64,000 nucleotides of DNA from Butyrivibrio sp. AE3009 (GCF_000420845.1 NZ_ATVS01000002.1:1-64000); one strand, 5' to 3'; counted from the stretch's first letter, positions 17,807-26,934 are shown. Notes: generated from the letters alone by a model not told the origin. Numbers and translations are program-made.

Positions 17807-18310
17807 GTGAAATACAGACATGAACTAAAGCATGAGATCACAACGGCGGACATGATCACCATAAGGCAGAGACTTCGCGCAGTGGCGGAGCCGGACAGGC
17901 ATGCTGTAGATGGTAAATATTTGATTCGAAGTCTTTATTTTGACACTCCCACGGACAAGGCGCTATTGGAAAAACAGAGCGGTGTCAGCCGGAGAGCTAA
18001 ATTCCGAATAAGGTATTACAACGGCGACAGATCAGTTATTCATCTGGAAAAGAAGTGCAAAGTAGGCGGCCTTGGCTGCAAAATCTCCGCGGATCTTTCT
18101 GAAGAACAGGCAGGAAGTATTGTAAACGGGGATATTCAGTGGATGAAGGATAGTGAGGATGAGCTTATTCGGGAATTGTATTCCAGGATGGTATCTGAGA
18201 GATTGGAACCAAAGGTAATCGTGGATTATACCAGAGAGCCCTTTATCTACAGTATTATCAGGAGTTCCTTGATCAGTTCTATACAAACGGATATCTCTCC
18301 GACCTTGTGA
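17807..18310 (+). pseudogene. VTC-domain polyphosphate polymerase, 3'-truncated
   Basis: The first about 145 codons match bacterial VTC-domain proteins: KYRHELKHEI, RSLYFDTP, KFRIRYYNGD, LEKKCKVGGLGCK and PKVIVDYTREPFIY supply the basic substrate-binding residues and the Glu of the tunnel. The family continues past this point for about another 80 residues (Asp-Tyr and Glu strands that complete the barrel). Here it breaks off after EPFIYS, and the last 20 codons are cotH DNA read in the wrong frame. The start is the GTG at 17807 after AGGAGA. The enzyme lacks essential strands and is probably dead. Confidence 0.8.
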
Positions 18311-18819
18311 CTGATACTTATGAGATGATCAAAGACTACGTGGACAGAGACCCCACCAAGTTCTGCACCTATGAAGAATTTGAGAAGGCTGTCAGCACCA
18401 TGAGCACCTTCGTGGAACTCAGGTGTCAGAGCATCAGCGGACAGCTTGATGGAACCATTGGCTCCACAGATTCGGAGCAAAACAGTAACGCGGCAGCGCT
18501 TATAGACGCATCTTCCATCAAACTTTCTGACCTGGGCTCCATGGGCGGAGGTGGCGGCGACCGCGACGACAAGAAGGGACCGGACAGAAGCAACCAGGAC
18601 AATAACGGCCCTGATAGCAGCAAGCAGGATAGTAGCGACCAGGACAGCAATGAATCAGACACCCAGTTAGGTAGCGGCTTCCCCGGAGGCGGTGATTTCC
18701 CCGGCGATTTCAACGGAATGAATTCAGGAAACACCACGAACTACATCTATCTGGGCGTCAGCGCTGCAGCACTTCTTCTTGCAATGATGTTTGCATTGCT
18801 ATATCGAGGCAGAAGATAA
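18244..18819 (+). pseudogene. CotH kinase-family protein, C-terminal remnant
   Basis: From about 18244 a second frame reads LQYYQEFLDQFYTNGYLSD, then DPTKFCTYEEFEKAVSTM and SISGQLDGTI. This is the end of a CotH-type spore-coat/surface kinase domain, followed by the usual Gly/Asp/Ser-rich linker with FPGGGDFPGDF and a final membrane helix with a basic tail (about the last 30 residues, ending RGRR). The kinase core with its catalytic residues is missing. The only start in frame is a GTG at 18307 without a ribosome site. In relatives, vtc, a DUF4956 membrane gene and cotH follow one another, so one deletion explains the scar. Confidence 0.8.
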
Positions 18820-18857
18820 AAAAATTATAAAAATATATACAAAAGCGACAATTAATA

Positions 18858-18894
18858 AACCTTTCTTTGTATAATAATTATACAGAGAAAGGTT
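18858..18894. promoter_or_regulatory. 17-bp palindrome over the GGDEF/EAL gene leader
   Basis: The arms AACCTTTCTTTGTATAA (18858-18874) and its inverse (18878-18894) match at 16 of 17 positions around a 3-base centre. The left half includes a TATAAT-like -10 sequence; the right half includes the AGAAAGG ribosome site of the gene starting at 18900. It may be an operator, a translation-blocking hairpin, or both. Confidence 0.65.
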
Positions 18895-18899
18895 TTATC

Positions 18900-21800
18900 A
18901 TGGAAAAATATCGGTATAGCAAAGCAGAATCGGAGTTAATAGCAAGTAGCTGCATTCCCATGGCCGTGTATCAGTACATCGACGGTAAGGCTGCGACTAT
19001 AGCTATTTCTGCGGGCTTTTGCCAGATGCTGGGGTTCGAGGATATGGGGGAAGCCTTTGAACTTTTGAGCAACAGCATATACCGTGATGTCCACCCTGAG
19101 GACATCCCCAGGATCTACGAAGATATCTTAAGATTCGAAAGTGAAGGCGGAGAGTTCCGGACAATCTACAGATTTTTCAAAAACGATGAATACAGGATAA
19201 TAAGAGCCATCGGTAAGCATGAAGAAAGAGATGGAATCAGACTCTCGGTGGTTACATTTGCAGATGAGGGCTCCTACGAAGAGACCGGGGAGAATTTTGA
19301 GAAGTCCCTGGAGCTGACCTTTGGAATGAATAATTATCAAAAAGGCGCAAGCTTTTTTGACAGGGAGATGCTGAAAAAAGAGGAGAACAGGCAGTATATC
19401 CTGGAGAATTTCGACAGAGCTCTAAAAGAAGGCTGGATAGACATCCTATATCAGCCCATCATTCGTGCGGCCAACGGCAAAGTTTCCGATGAGGAGGCTC
19501 TTTCCAGGTGGATCGATCCCAAAAAGGGAGTATTCTATCCTGATGAATTCATCCCCATACTCGAAGAGAACAAGCTCATTCATAAATTAGACCTCCATGT
19601 GGCAAAGAAGGTTGTCAAAAAGATGCTGGCTCAGAGAGAGGCAGGCCTTTATGTGGTGCCTCAGACAATAAACTTATCCGGCTATGATTTTTACTTCTGC
19701 AACATGGTGGATGAGATAAAAAAGCTCCTGGACGAAGCAGACATCGACACCCATAAGATCACCATTGAGATAAAAGAGCGGACTGTGGCCAATGGCGTTA
19801 ACTTTATCAAGGACCAGGTGGACAGATTTAAGAATCTGGGGTTCAAGGTCTGGATGGATGACTTTGGCGACAGGCACTCATCCCCTGCTGTTTTGCAGAA
19901 GATTCATTTTGACGCCATCAAATTTGACATGCAGGTCATGAGAGAGTTTGGAAGCGGGGAAGAGAGCAGGATTATCATGGCAGAGATCCTGAAGCTCCCT
20001 ATAGCCCTTGGACTGGAGACCGTTGTTGAGGGCGTTGAGACCGGGGAACAGGCAGAGTTCCTTAAGGAGATCGGCTGTACCAAGCTGCAGGGTTATTACT
20101 ATGAAAAGCCCATAACCCTTCAGGAGATCATTGACAGAAACGAAAAGGGAATTCAGATAGGCTTTGAGAATCCCGATGAATCCGACTACTATGCCACCAT
20201 TGGCAAGGTAAATATGTATGATATCTCCTATGCACTGGAATCCGATGAAAAGTTGAGCCAGAGCTATTTTGACACTCTGCCCATGGCCATTTTTGAAATG
20301 GACGATGAAGCCATCAGCATGATCAGATCCAACCGAAGCTTCAGAGAAGAATTCGGAGATTATTTTGCAAAATATATGAAGGATGGCAGGCTCTTCATAG
20401 GACAATACAAGACAGAAAGCGCCGCTATCTTCCATAATGCCCTGATAAAATGCGCAAGGGATGGCGAGAACGTCATCATGGATCTGCGTCTTATTGATGG
20501 CAGGACCGCGCATCTTTTTATCAGGGAACTCACTGTGAATCCGGTAAAAAATACTACAGCCTTAGCCCTTGTGGCCATAAGCGTGGCCCAGGATAAGGAT
20601 GAGGGTCTGGGCCTTACCTATTCCGAGATGGCAGCAGCCCTTTCCACGGACTATATCTATGTTTATCTGGTGGATCTGGACACGGAGAATTATGTGGAGT
20701 ATTCCTCCAAGACCGCCGGAGCTGATTTTTCAAATGAGAGGCATGGCTCGGGATTTTTTGAGGAAGCCCGGGAAGCTGCCAAAAATATGATATTTGAGGA
20801 AGACCTGGATGAATTCCTCCAGAGCTTTTCAAAGGAAAAGGTAATAAAGAGCATAGAGGACAGCGGAAGCTTTACCTACAGCTACCGTCTGTATATCAAG
20901 GGCTGGCCCACCTATGTTCATATGAAGGCGGGACTTACCAGCACGAAAGGGATAAAAAATGCGATCATATTGGGTGTCAGCAATATCGATGCGCAAAAGA
21001 GGCAGCAGGAGGCCTATGAACGTCTCAAGGAGGAACGCATTACCTACAACAGAGTGGCGGCCCTTTCCGGAGATATAGTGGCTATTTATACCATAGACCC
21101 CGATACTGAAGAGTACTACAAATATGTAGATAGCGAGCAGCTTAAGAATATAGGCATTGAAATGAAGGGCGACAATTTCTTTGAGGAATTCCGCCACTCG
21201 GGAATGAAAAATGTCTATCTCGAGGACATTGATGTATTCTTAAAGGAATTCACCAGAGATAAGGTCCTTAGAAGTGTGGAGAGGCAAAAGTTCTTCTCCA
21301 TGAATATCAGGATCATGCTGGGAGGCGAGCCCAGATATACCAATATTAAGGCTGCCATGATATCGGAAAGAGGCGGCAGCCAGCTGATTGTAGGTCTTAT
21401 AAATATCGACGACCAGGTAAAAAGAGATCTTGAATACGCCAGCAACCTGACAGCAGCCCGCAATGAAGCCAATCTCGATGCTCTTACAGGAGTGAAGAAC
21501 AGACATGCCTACATCGATGTGGAGGAGCAGCTTGACAGGCTTATCGACGAGCGTAAGATCACGGATTTTGCAGTAGTGGTTTGTGACATCAACGGACTTA
21601 AGCAGGTCAACGACAACTTCGGTCATAAGGCCGGTGATGAATACCTAAAGAACGGCTGCGAGCTGATATGCGATATCTTCAGGCACAGTCCCGTATTCAG
21701 AGTGGGCGGCGATGAATTTGTAGTCATCGTTCAGGGCCATGGCCTAGGCAAGATTGATAAGCTGATGAAACTTATTCAGGACCGCAATGAGGAAAACATG

Positions 21801-21944
21801 AAGGGCGGCAAAGTTATAGTGGCAGCGGGAATGAGCCATTATCAGAACGATGCCAGTGTCAGTGCTGTATTTGAGCGTGCCGACGCCGCAATGTATGAGA
21901 ACAAAGTTCGCCTTAAGATGATGCAAAAAGAGCTTAAGGTATAA
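18900..21944 (+). CDS. EAL and GGDEF domain c-di-GMP turnover protein with PAS-like sensors
   Basis: A 1014-residue soluble protein with an unusual order. A PAS-like domain (about 1-120) comes first, then an EAL domain (about 165-405), then three PAS-like segments (about 440-560, 575-700, 715-845) and a terminal GGDEF domain (about 858-1010). The EAL domain keeps the motif EEALSRW, Asn in INLS, Glu in EIKERT, the Asp pair in MDDFG, Lys in AIKFD and Glu in VVEGVET, so phosphodiesterase activity is plausible. The cyclase has DALTGVKNRHAY and an intact GGDEF. Both halves may work, or one may be regulatory. The ATG at 18900 is chosen over an upstream TTG because AGAAAGG stands seven bases before it. 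Confidence 0.92.
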   Translation: MEKYRYSKAESELIASSCIPMAVYQYIDGKAATIAISAGFCQMLGFEDMGEAFELLSNSIYRDVHPEDIPRIYEDILRFESEGGEFRTIYRFFKNDEYRIIRAIGKHEERDGIRLSVVTFADEGSYEETGENFEKSLELTFGMNNYQKGASFFDREMLKKEENRQYILENFDRALKEGWIDILYQPIIRAANGKVSDEEALSRWIDPKKGVFYPDEFIPILEENKLIHKLDLHVAKKVVKKMLAQREAGLYVVPQTINLSGYDFYFCNMVDEIKKLLDEADIDTHKITIEIKERTVANGVNFIKDQVDRFKNLGFKVWMDDFGDRHSSPAVLQKIHFDAIKFDMQVMREFGSGEESRIIMAEILKLPIALGLETVVEGVETGEQAEFLKEIGCTKLQGYYYEKPITLQEIIDRNEKGIQIGFENPDESDYYATIGKVNMYDISYALESDEKLSQSYFDTLPMAIFEMDDEAISMIRSNRSFREEFGDYFAKYMKDGRLFIGQYKTESAAIFHNALIKCARDGENVIMDLRLIDGRTAHLFIRELTVNPVKNTTALALVAISVAQDKDEGLGLTYSEMAAALSTDYIYVYLVDLDTENYVEYSSKTAGADFSNERHGSGFFEEAREAAKNMIFEEDLDEFLQSFSKEKVIKSIEDSGSFTYSYRLYIKGWPTYVHMKAGLTSTKGIKNAIILGVSNIDAQKRQQEAYERLKEERITYNRVAALSGDIVAIYTIDPDTEEYYKYVDSEQLKNIGIEMKGDNFFEEFRHSGMKNVYLEDIDVFLKEFTRDKVLRSVERQKFFSMNIRIMLGGEPRYTNIKAAMISERGGSQLIVGLINIDDQVKRDLEYASNLTAARNEANLDALTGVKNRHAYIDVEEQLDRLIDERKITDFAVVVCDINGLKQVNDNFGHKAGDEYLKNGCELICDIFRHSPVFRVGGDEFVVIVQGHGLGKIDKLMKLIQDRNEENMKGGKVIVAAGMSHYQNDASVSAVFERADAAMYENKVRLKMMQKELKV

Positions 21945-22035
21945 AAATGATTTTTGCATGAATATACGGTTATGCCTTTCCCCGGCCACAGGATATGTGT
22001 TATCATGGCTCTATGTCAGGAAAAGGGGAATAGAC

Positions 22036-22881
22036 ATGAGAACAGGACTGGTAATGGAAGGCGGCGCTATGCGAGGTATGTTTACCTGCGGCATTCTTGA
22101 CGTCTTCATGGAAAACGGCATAACCTTTGACGGAGCGGTGGGAGTATCCGCAGGAGCGACCTTTGGCTGTAATATCAAATCAAGGCAGCCCGGAAGAGCT
22201 GTCAGATATAACAAAAAATATTGTACAGACAAGCGCTATCACAGCGTTTCATCTCTGATCAGGACCGGCGATATCTACAACGTGGAGTTCTGCTATGACG
22301 AACTTCCTTACAAGCTGGACAAGTGGGACATAGACACTTTTTCCAAAAGTCCAATGGAATTCTACTGTGTGGCTACGGATATGGGAACCGGCAAGGCAGA
22401 GTATCACAGGTGTATTGACGGCAAGAAGGAGGATATAACCTGGATTCAGGCTTCCGCCTCCATGCCTGTTGTATCCCGACCTGTGGAGATAGCCGGCAAA
22501 AAGTATCTGGACGGCGGCATGTCCGATTCCATTCCGCTTAAGTTTCTTGAGGGAAGGGGCTATGACAGGATTCTGGTTATTGAGACCCAGCCAGCCGATT
22601 ATGTGAAAAAGCCACAGAAGTACATGCCCCTTATAAAGCTTATGTACGGCAAATATCCTCAGATGGTCCGCTGCATGCAGGAGCGCCATCTTATGTACAA
22701 TGAGCAGAAACGCTATGTCCGTGAAAAAGAAAACAGCGGAGAGATCTTTGTTTTAAGGCCTGCAGAGCCCCTTCACATCGGCGCTGTGGAGAAAGATCCG
22801 GCAGAGCTTCAGAGAGTATATGACCTGGGCAGGGCAGCTGCTACCGCAAGATTGGAAGAGATTAAGGCATTCCTTCGATGA
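22036..22881 (+). CDS. patatin-like phospholipase family protein
   Basis: A 281-residue lipid acyl hydrolase of the patatin/YjjU type. It has the oxyanion motif EGGAMRGMF (about 8-16), the nucleophile Ser in GVSAGA (about 38-43), and the catalytic Asp in LDGGMSD (about 161-167), so the Ser-Asp dyad is complete. The open frame extends upstream to 21958, but the ATG at 22036 lies eight bases after AAAAGGGGA and begins directly with the family's RTGLVMEGG, so it is preferred. No signal peptide is visible. The C-terminal helical region includes a Lys/Tyr-rich stretch. The lipid substrate is unknown. Confidence 0.9.
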   Translation: MRTGLVMEGGAMRGMFTCGILDVFMENGITFDGAVGVSAGATFGCNIKSRQPGRAVRYNKKYCTDKRYHSVSSLIRTGDIYNVEFCYDELPYKLDKWDIDTFSKSPMEFYCVATDMGTGKAEYHRCIDGKKEDITWIQASASMPVVSRPVEIAGKKYLDGGMSDSIPLKFLEGRGYDRILVIETQPADYVKKPQKYMPLIKLMYGKYPQMVRCMQERHLMYNEQKRYVREKENSGEIFVLRPAEPLHIGAVEKDPAELQRVYDLGRAAATARLEEIKAFLR

Positions 22882-22897
22882 AGGAGTGCTTTTTTTG
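22867..22897 (+). terminator. rho-independent terminator overlapping the patatin stop
   Basis: A 10-bp stem with one G-T pair (22867-22876 with 22880-22889), a GAT loop and seven T. The stem starts inside the last codons of the patatin gene. Confidence 0.9.
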
Positions 22898-22912
22898 TGC
22901 ATTTATTTGCAT

Positions 22913-22951
22913 ATTGGGTTGAAGGGGAGGACCCAATACTTTACAATGGGT
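22913..22951 (+). promoter_or_regulatory. overlapping alternative hairpins ahead of the GH5 gene
   Basis: ATTGGGT (22913-22919) can pair with ACCCAAT (22931-22937), and the same ACCCA can instead pair with TGGGT (22947-22951). The two structures exclude each other. They lie about 40 bases upstream of the GH5 start. Confidence 0.35.
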
Positions 22952-22992
22952 ATTAAATGAGGTTTTTATGGAATTAAGTTTGGAGGAAATTT

Positions 22993-24003
22993 ATGAAGAC
23001 ATTTGAAGGATTTATGTTTGGCGCCAATCTGGGTGGATGGCTCTCCCAGTATGACGACGACAGCAAGGAGCATTTCGATACGTTCATCACTGAGAATGAT
23101 ATCGAGAAGATCAAGAAGGCGGGCTTTGACCATGTCCGTGTTCCTGTTGACTACGTGATAATCGAGACTGAAGAGGGCGATCCCATTGAATCAGGTTATG
23201 AGTATATCGCCAATTGCATCAAGTGGTGCAGGAAGAACGGCCTGAATATGGTACTTGATCTTCACAAGTGCTACGGTTATTCCTTTGATCCCCTTGATAC
23301 AGGAGCAAGCAAGGAGAAGTTCTTCTATGATGAGGCGCTTCAGCAGCGTTTTTATAAGACCTGGGAGACCATTGCCAAGAGATTTGCCGCAGATGCGGAT
23401 ATGCTTGCATTCGAGCTTTTGAACGAGGTTGTTTCACCCAAGGTTGTGGATGAGTGGAACGAGATCTCAAGAAAGTGTTCCCTGGCCATCAGACAGTACG
23501 CACCCAATTCTTACATCATCATCGGTGGCGTGTGCTACAACAGCGTAACCAGCGTGCCTCTTCTTGGTAAGCCCATCGATGACAAGATCGTTTACAATTT
23601 CCATTGCTACGAGCCCTTCATCTTCACACATCAGAGAGCTTTCTGGGTTGAGAACATGCCTAAGGACCTGGTGGTTGATTATCCCGGCAGCCTTGATGAG
23701 TACAGAGAGAAATCCAAGGAGCTGTCACCTGCCCTGGCAGATGCCATCAACAGAGGCGAAATCACAGAGATCGGACCTTCCTACTTCGAGAGCATCTTTG
23801 TTCCCGCTGTTGAGACTGCTGAGAAAGAGAATGTTAACCTTTACTGCGGAGAGTACGGCGTAATCGAGCTTGCCGATACAGAATCCGCCAAGAGATGGTT
23901 TGATGATATCCACAGCGTATTTAATAAGTACAATATCGGTCACGCTGTTTGGAATTACAAGGAAAAGGACTTCGGAGACACAGTACAGAAGTGCTTCTTC
24001 TAA
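22993..24003 (+). CDS. intracellular glycoside hydrolase family 5 enzyme
   Basis: A 336-residue GH5 (cellulase-fold) enzyme. The N-terminus FGANLGGWLSQ, the strand HVRVPVDYV, the acid/base Glu in FELLNEV (about residue 145) and the nucleophile Glu in YCGEYGV (about 283) complete the retaining pair; the His of NFHCYEP is also conserved. No signal peptide, carbohydrate-binding module or linker is present, so it acts inside the cell, probably on imported oligosaccharides such as cello- or xylo-oligomers. The ATG at 22993 follows TTGGAGGA. The substrate cannot be read from sequence. Confidence 0.9.
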   Translation: MKTFEGFMFGANLGGWLSQYDDDSKEHFDTFITENDIEKIKKAGFDHVRVPVDYVIIETEEGDPIESGYEYIANCIKWCRKNGLNMVLDLHKCYGYSFDPLDTGASKEKFFYDEALQQRFYKTWETIAKRFAADADMLAFELLNEVVSPKVVDEWNEISRKCSLAIRQYAPNSYIIIGGVCYNSVTSVPLLGKPIDDKIVYNFHCYEPFIFTHQRAFWVENMPKDLVVDYPGSLDEYREKSKELSPALADAINRGEITEIGPSYFESIFVPAVETAEKENVNLYCGEYGVIELADTESAKRWFDDIHSVFNKYNIGHAVWNYKEKDFGDTVQKCFF

Positions 24004-24043
24004 AATATTAAAAATGGAATAAGCTTAGGAGCTTACATTTACT

Positions 24044-26107
24044 ATGGATAAAAATTTGGAACCTCTATTTACACCTTGGAAAATCGGCAATGTGGAGATA
24101 AAGAACAGAATAGTTTTGACCTCCATGGGCGGAACGGATCTTTTCGGTTGGATGGAAAAGAATCATTTCGACGAGGCCGGTGCAGACTTTATCCTGGAGG
24201 TTGCCCAAAATAATGCGGGACTTCTTCTTCCCGGTTGCCAGCCGGTCTACAATCCCATGTACGGCCAGTGGCTCTATAAGAATAAAAAGATGTACAAGGA
24301 TCTGGCGGAGTGGATGCCAAAATTCCACGCCACCGGAGCCAAGCTCTTTGTGCAGCTCACAGCGGGCTTTGGCAGATCCTTTACCGTCAGTCCCATGATG
24401 GAGAAGCTGTATAACAATGGCTTTTTGAGGGTTTTATCGAGGCCCGTCATGGATCTTGACAAGATAACCGCCAGTGCCAGTCCCTCTCCCAACAGATGGT
24501 CGGACAAGCTCCCTTCCAGGGAGATGACAGCATCTGAGATACAGGAGTTTGTTAAGGCATTTGGCAAGACCGCTGCGCTTCTTAAGGAGGCGGGAGTTGA
24601 CGGAGTAGAGGTACATGCTGTACATGAGGGCTATCTTCTTGATCAGTTTACTCTTGGATATGTCAACAAGAGAACCGATCAGTACGGCGGAAGCTTTGAG
24701 AACAGATATCGCTTTGCGGTGGAAATAGTTCAGGAGATCAAAAGAGTATGCGGTAAGGATTATCCTGTATCCCTGCGCTACAGTGTGATTTCCAAGACCA
24801 AGGGCTTCAGACAGGGAGCACTTCCCGGCGAAGAGTACGAGGAAGTTGGAAGAGACTTTGAGGAGTCTGTTAGGGCTGCCAAGTACCTTCAGGACGCAGG
24901 CTACGACATGCTTAACTGTGATAACGGAACCTACGACGCCTGGTACTGGGCTCATCCCCCTATCTATATGCCGGAGAACTGCAATCTGTCCGACGTGGAG
25001 GCTCTTAGAAGGCACGTGGATATTCCCGTGGTCTGTGCCGGAAGGATGGACCCCAAGGTTGCTGCAGATGCAGTGGCCAAGGGAAGTATCGACGGAGCGG
25101 GCTTTGCAAGGCAGTTCCTGGCTGACCCTGAGTGGGTTACCAAGCTGATGGCCGGAAAGAGCGAGGATATCAGACCTTGTATTCTCTGCCACAACGGCTG
25201 TTTTAACATGTGTCATTACAAGGGAGTCCCCAACGACCAGGATCTCTATGATAGTCTTCATCTTGCAAGATGTGCTGTTAACGCCGAGACCATGCAGAAG
25301 GACAAGCATCATATCAAAAAGACAGGGCACCCTAAAAAGGTAATAGTCATCGGCGGCGGAATAGGCGGCATGGAAGCTGCCAGAGTTCTTAAGCTAAGAG
25401 GCCATGAACCTGTGATCTATGAGAAGAGCGGAGAGCTGGGCGGCACCTTTATCGCAGCCAGCGCAGAGTCCTATAAGGGGAAGCTCCGCGAGCTCCTTGA
25501 ATGGTATCGCAGACAGATGGAGGAGCTTGGCATAGAAGTTCATCTGAACACTCCCATCAAGGACGTGGGCAGATTCTGGAGAAGTGACATAATAATCGCA
25601 ACAGGTGCCAAACCAAGATTTCTTGGCAACACTCCCGGTCAGGAGAAGATGATCGAAGCCTGTGATTATCTAAGGGGCAGGGAAGTTGGACAGAGAGTTG
25701 CGATCATAGGCGGTGGTCTCTCAGGCTGTGAAATAGCCTATGAGCTGGCTCTTCAGGGCAAGACTCCCATTATCGTGGAGATGAAGGACGACCTCATTTC
25801 CCAGAAGGGCGTATGTCTTGCCAATAGTTCATACCTCAGGGAGTGGTTTGCACTTCATAATGTAGAGGTGCATCTTGAGACCGGACTTAGCGAAGTCTGG
25901 GACGGTTATATCATCTGCAATGACAAAAAGGGCGACAGCTTCAGGATAGACTGCGACAGCGTTATCAGCTGCGTAGGATATATCCCCAACCCCGTTGTCA
26001 AAGAGAATGAGAAGACCAGCAACATGGACTACGTAGGCGACTGCAAAGAAGTAGGTAATCTTCGCAGCGTTATATGGCGAGCCTATGAAGTTGCCATGAG
26101 AATCTGA
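24044..26107 (+). CDS. NADH:flavin oxidoreductase / 2,4-dienoyl-CoA reductase-like enzyme
   Basis: A 687-residue three-cofactor enzyme of the old-yellow-enzyme/FadH group. The FMN barrel (about 1-370) includes the active-site region EVHAVHEGYLLDQF and GGSFENRYRF. A 4Fe-4S cysteine set follows (CILCHNGCFNMC, about 382-393, with one more Cys downstream in LARCAVN). An FAD fold with VIVIGGGIGGMEAARVL (about 432-448) and an NAD fold with VAIIGGGLSGCEIAYEL complete it. It is a cytoplasmic ene-reductase; relatives act on enoates, bile acids and phenolics. An atypical N-terminus (SMGGTDLFGWMEKNHFDEAG) suggests a distinct substrate. It follows the GH5 gene by 40 bases. Confidence 0.9.
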   Translation: MDKNLEPLFTPWKIGNVEIKNRIVLTSMGGTDLFGWMEKNHFDEAGADFILEVAQNNAGLLLPGCQPVYNPMYGQWLYKNKKMYKDLAEWMPKFHATGAKLFVQLTAGFGRSFTVSPMMEKLYNNGFLRVLSRPVMDLDKITASASPSPNRWSDKLPSREMTASEIQEFVKAFGKTAALLKEAGVDGVEVHAVHEGYLLDQFTLGYVNKRTDQYGGSFENRYRFAVEIVQEIKRVCGKDYPVSLRYSVISKTKGFRQGALPGEEYEEVGRDFEESVRAAKYLQDAGYDMLNCDNGTYDAWYWAHPPIYMPENCNLSDVEALRRHVDIPVVCAGRMDPKVAADAVAKGSIDGAGFARQFLADPEWVTKLMAGKSEDIRPCILCHNGCFNMCHYKGVPNDQDLYDSLHLARCAVNAETMQKDKHHIKKTGHPKKVIVIGGGIGGMEAARVLKLRGHEPVIYEKSGELGGTFIAASAESYKGKLRELLEWYRRQMEELGIEVHLNTPIKDVGRFWRSDIIIATGAKPRFLGNTPGQEKMIEACDYLRGREVGQRVAIIGGGLSGCEIAYELALQGKTPIIVEMKDDLISQKGVCLANSSYLREWFALHNVEVHLETGLSEVWDGYIICNDKKGDSFRIDCDSVISCVGYIPNPVVKENEKTSNMDYVGDCKEVGNLRSVIWRAYEVAMRI

Positions 26108-26186
26108 ACAATAGGCCTCAAGTTATTTAATGTGATCAATTCCCGGAAACAGTTAGTGCTATTCGCAGCAAGTTCCTTTTTGACCA

Positions 26187-26294
26187 ATGCACTTATTTAT
26201 TATGTGCTTCGGAGTTATATCTTTTGCGCTGGTACTGTTGTATGTCATAATCCTGATCGATCCCATGTCACGTAAGACGAGGGCAGTTGCCTGA
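26187..26294 (+). CDS. possible 35-residue single-helix membrane peptide
   Basis: A short frame, starting MHLFIMCFGV, with one long hydrophobic helix (about 4-25) and a basic tail (DPMSRKTRAVA). The length, the hydrophobic core and the positive-inside tail are protein-like, but no clear ribosome site precedes the ATG. It fills the gap between the oxidoreductase and thpR genes. Confidence 0.3.
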   Translation: MHLFIMCFGVISFALVLLYVIILIDPMSRKTRAVA

Positions 26295-26342
26295 GGGAAG
26301 ACAGATTGATGCAGGGAATCATTTTTGAGAGAAGAGATGCCT

Positions 26343-26855
26343 ATGCGACTTTTTATAGCGATTAACTTTGACGAGAACATGACCGATGCCCTTATTGAAA
26401 TGCAGGACGATCTCATGAGATGGGGCGTGAACGGCAATTTCACCCGTGAAGAGAACCTTCACATGACCCTTGTATTCATCGGTGAGAGCGACGAACCGGA
26501 AAAGATTGAAGAGATAATGAGGGATGTTCCCCTCAGATCTTTTACCCTGCAGCTATCAGGAATGAGGCGGTTCAAAGACATGATATTCGCCAATATAGAA
26601 GACAATCCTGACCTAAACGACTACGTCAAGCGCCTTAGACACGCCCTCGCCGACAACGACATCGATTTTGATAAAAAGAAATTTGTGTCCCATATAACTC
26701 TTGTAAGACGGGCTGGCGGAGCCAAGGATATTCCGATGGGGTATGATGGGACTATGCCTGAAAAAATGCGGGTAAACGGCATATCCCTGATGAAATCCGA
26801 GCAGGGCCGCCGCGGTATGGCCTATACGGAGATTGGGTATGTGAGGGCGTTTTGA
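26343..26855 (+). CDS. thpR: RNA 2',3'-cyclic phosphodiesterase ThpR
   Basis: A 170-residue two-histidine phosphoesterase of the 2H (LigT-like) family, which opens 2',3'-cyclic phosphate ends of RNA. The two catalytic HxT motifs are in LHMTLVFIG (about 38-46) and SHITLVRR (about 116-123). Upstream in-frame starts exist (TTG at 26325, ATG at 26337), but the ATG at 26343 has GAGAGAAGAG at suitable distance and gives the usual opening MRLFIAINF. A promoter-like region follows, so it may end its transcript. Confidence 0.88.
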   Translation: MRLFIAINFDENMTDALIEMQDDLMRWGVNGNFTREENLHMTLVFIGESDEPEKIEEIMRDVPLRSFTLQLSGMRRFKDMIFANIEDNPDLNDYVKRLRHALADNDIDFDKKKFVSHITLVRRAGGAKDIPMGYDGTMPEKMRVNGISLMKSEQGRRGMAYTEIGYVRAF

Positions 26856-26934
26856 TTTGATGCTGGTTCTTTTTTTATGCTGAGCATATAATATAGGTGT
26901 AACAGTTCGTCATATTGTTGGAGGAGGTACAAAA

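Noticed and set aside
18867-18899. longer N-terminus of the EAL/GGDEF protein from a TTG
   Set aside because: It falls in the palindrome and promoter; the ATG at 18900 is correctly spaced from AGAAAGG.
19878-20513. 211-codon open frame on the minus strand
   Set aside because: It is antisense inside the EAL/GGDEF gene and a by-product of its codon use.
24434-25330. 298-codon open frame on the minus strand
   Set aside because: It lies wholly antisense to the oxidoreductase gene, whose protein motifs are clear; the frame lacks a ribosome site and family resemblance.
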